Below, piece after piece: positions 6,182 to 6,214 of a stretch of DNA of 6,214 nt. The position numbers and the translations under genes were made by a program. The number at the start of each line of letters is the position of its first letter. Positions within the stretch are counted from its first letter, which is position 1. The stretch comes from Anaerolineae bacterium (GTDB lineage: Bacteria; Chloroflexota; Anaerolineae; Aggregatilineales; Phototrophicaceae). The notes beneath the pieces were generated by a model. That model was not told the origin of the DNA. It made no database searches and worked only from the letters and a program-made list of their open reading frames with translations. The stretch spans positions 1 to 6,214 of the forward strand of contig JADLHH010000605.1 in the NCBI GenBank assembly GCA_020848855.1, read 5' to 3'.

Positions 6182-6214
6182 CCGGCGCGAAGTGAGCCGC
6201 CGATTAACCGTCGC

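Overview
The window is GC-rich bacterial DNA, about 60-65% GC in the parts I counted by hand. It carries seven protein-coding genes, all on the minus strand, so transcription runs from high to low coordinates. I see no rRNA, tRNA, CRISPR array, transposase or integrase. The style of the genes fits an environmental Chloroflexota bacterium (Anaerolineae-like): secreted TolB/PD40-type beta-propellers with Thr-Pro linkers, an FxLYD-like domain, a free-standing 'putative sensor' membrane protein and a DUF4160/DUF2442 pair. This placement is inference from gene style, not from a marker gene.

Layout in the direction of transcription. (1) 6138-5185 is an atypical short-chain dehydrogenase/reductase (SDR) of the NDUFA9-like type, with an intact dinucleotide-binding loop but an altered catalytic triad. 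A possible promoter and operator lie upstream at 6148-6181. (2) 5175-3862 is a secreted beta-propeller protein. Its Shine-Dalgarno sequence (SD) overlaps the stop codon of the SDR gene, so the two genes look translationally coupled. A perfect GC hairpin (3841-3860) follows its stop codon. (3) After a 173-bp gap with a good sigma-70-like promoter (3725-3754), 3688-2618 encodes a secreted C39-like cysteine peptidase domain fused to TPR repeats. (4, 5) 2612-2364 (DUF4160) and 2374-2105 (DUF2442) overlap by 11 bp. They form a compact two-gene module, toxin-antitoxin-like in layout, with clearly lower GC (about 52%) than the DNA on either side. (6) 2097-748 is a second secreted protein, with an FxLYD-like domain and a propeller-like region. 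(7) 670-29 is a four-helix membrane protein of the putative-sensor family.

Genes 3 to 6 are separated by only 5 and 7 bp or overlap, so they probably form one transcript from the 3725-3754 promoter. Three of the seven proteins have Sec signal peptides and one is a membrane protein, so the region is mostly devoted to the cell envelope. The most notable point is the small low-GC DUF4160/DUF2442 module, which sits without any spare space between two genes for exported proteins.
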